The notes below the pieces were generated by a model, which was not told the origin of the DNA, did not search any database, and saw only the letters and a list, made by a program, of their open reading frames with translations. This document shows positions 63,784-64,000 of a stretch of 64,000 bases of DNA, one piece after another. Source of the DNA: Chlorogloeopsis sp. ULAP01 (lineage in GTDB: Bacteria; Cyanobacteriota; Cyanobacteriia; Cyanobacteriales; Nostocaceae); NCBI RefSeq assembly GCF_030381805.1, contig NZ_JAUDRH010000011.1, positions 186,001 to 250,000 on the forward strand. The letters run 5' to 3'. Within the stretch, counting starts at the first letter, position 1, and each line of letters begins with the position of its first letter. The translations under genes were made by a program, and so were the position numbers.

Positions 63784-64000
63784 ATGATTTATCCCACACC
63801 AGATCCTTTACCAAACGAGCCACAAATTCCCGATCCTGAACCAACTCTACCACGTCCTGAACCGACACCAGGGCCAACTAATCCCCCACAACCGATACCC
63901 AGTCCTGTTCCTGAACCCATACCAGGGCCTGTTCCTGAACCAGTTCCCGGTACTATTCCTCAAACAGTTCCAGCACCAATTCCCCAAACAATTCCCAATC
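63784..64000 (+). CDS. Proline-rich repeat protein, 3' end outside the window
   Basis: Open from ATG 63784 to the window end (72 codons): MIYPTPDPLPNEPQIPDPEP, then PEP/PGP/PSPVPEPIPGPVPEPVPGT repeats. No signal peptide. Divergent from the decarboxylase gene, 38 bp between ATGs. It resembles small Pro-rich cyanobacterial proteins; function unknown. Confidence 0.6.
   Translation, partial: MIYPTPDPLPNEPQIPDPEPTLPRPEPTPGPTNPPQPIPSPVPEPIPGPVPEPVPGTIPQTVPAPIPQTIPN

Overview
The window comes from a filamentous, probably heterocyst-forming cyanobacterium (Nostocales). The octamer GCGATCGC (HIP1) recurs throughout. The gene content is cyanobacterial: group 2 sigma factor sigC, furA, cobN, CPP1-like protein, ndhK, spkB, a GUN4-domain kinase, a STAND/WD40 protein and a multi-PAS hybrid kinase. 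The sigC-furA-peptidoglycan-binding order matches Anabaena sp. PCC 7120. Intergenic DNA is full of short G/C-rich and palindromic repeats, some of which also lie in frame inside genes. The species cannot be named from this window.

Positions 1-2210 are the end of a type V-K CRISPR-associated transposon (CAST). They hold the 3' two thirds of cas12k, a tracrRNA gene with its own promoter, a four-repeat CRISPR array, and a separate truncated repeat followed by a 17-nt guide. The transposon end carries four TnsB-type repeats and finishes in TGTACA. The 17-nt guide matches the anticodon arm of the tRNA-Pro gene immediately outside the element, beside a GTA PAM, and the element end lies 57 bp from that PAM. 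This is a complete RNA-guided tRNA homing arrangement preserved in one place. The tnsB, tnsC and tniQ genes and the other end must lie upstream of base 1.

Positions 2216-19752 are chromosomal housekeeping DNA: tRNA-Pro, lipA, gpsA, sigC, furA, then convergently a cobN/peptidoglycan-binding pair, a sensor kinase, a NanE-like epimerase, an acetyltransferase, a membrane protein, a Tat-exported phosphatase, mazG, a DUF2227 protein and tRNA-Val. Positions 19753-30700 are more mixed: an AlbA_2 (Schlafen-like) regulator with a 4 x 21-bp repeat, a NYN-LOTUS protein, a HAD hydrolase, a CPP1-like protein, an OmpR-type regulator, DUF2811, an MFS transporter, hisIE and a ChaB protein.

Positions 30763-40373 hold hemL, a metallothionein gene with an SmtB-type operator, spkB, recA, plsC, a Coq4-family gene, an alpha/beta hydrolase and an isolated ndhK. 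Positions 40889-53813 are rich in signalling and accessory genes: a 14-repeat NB-ARC/WD40 protein, a cupin, an exported protein, a protein tyrosine phosphatase, rsgA, a kinase-GUN4 fusion and an FHA-kinase. Between the last two is a dead toxin-antitoxin pair whose antitoxin is split by a 155-bp IS200/IS605-like mini-element. Positions 53999-64000 hold a two-partner-secretion exoprotein, a tRNA-dihydrouridine synthase, an MlaE permease, a 1208-aa hybrid histidine kinase, an Orn/Lys/Arg decarboxylase and the start of a proline-rich ORF.

Identifications rest on recognised motifs and remembered family sequences; no database search was run.
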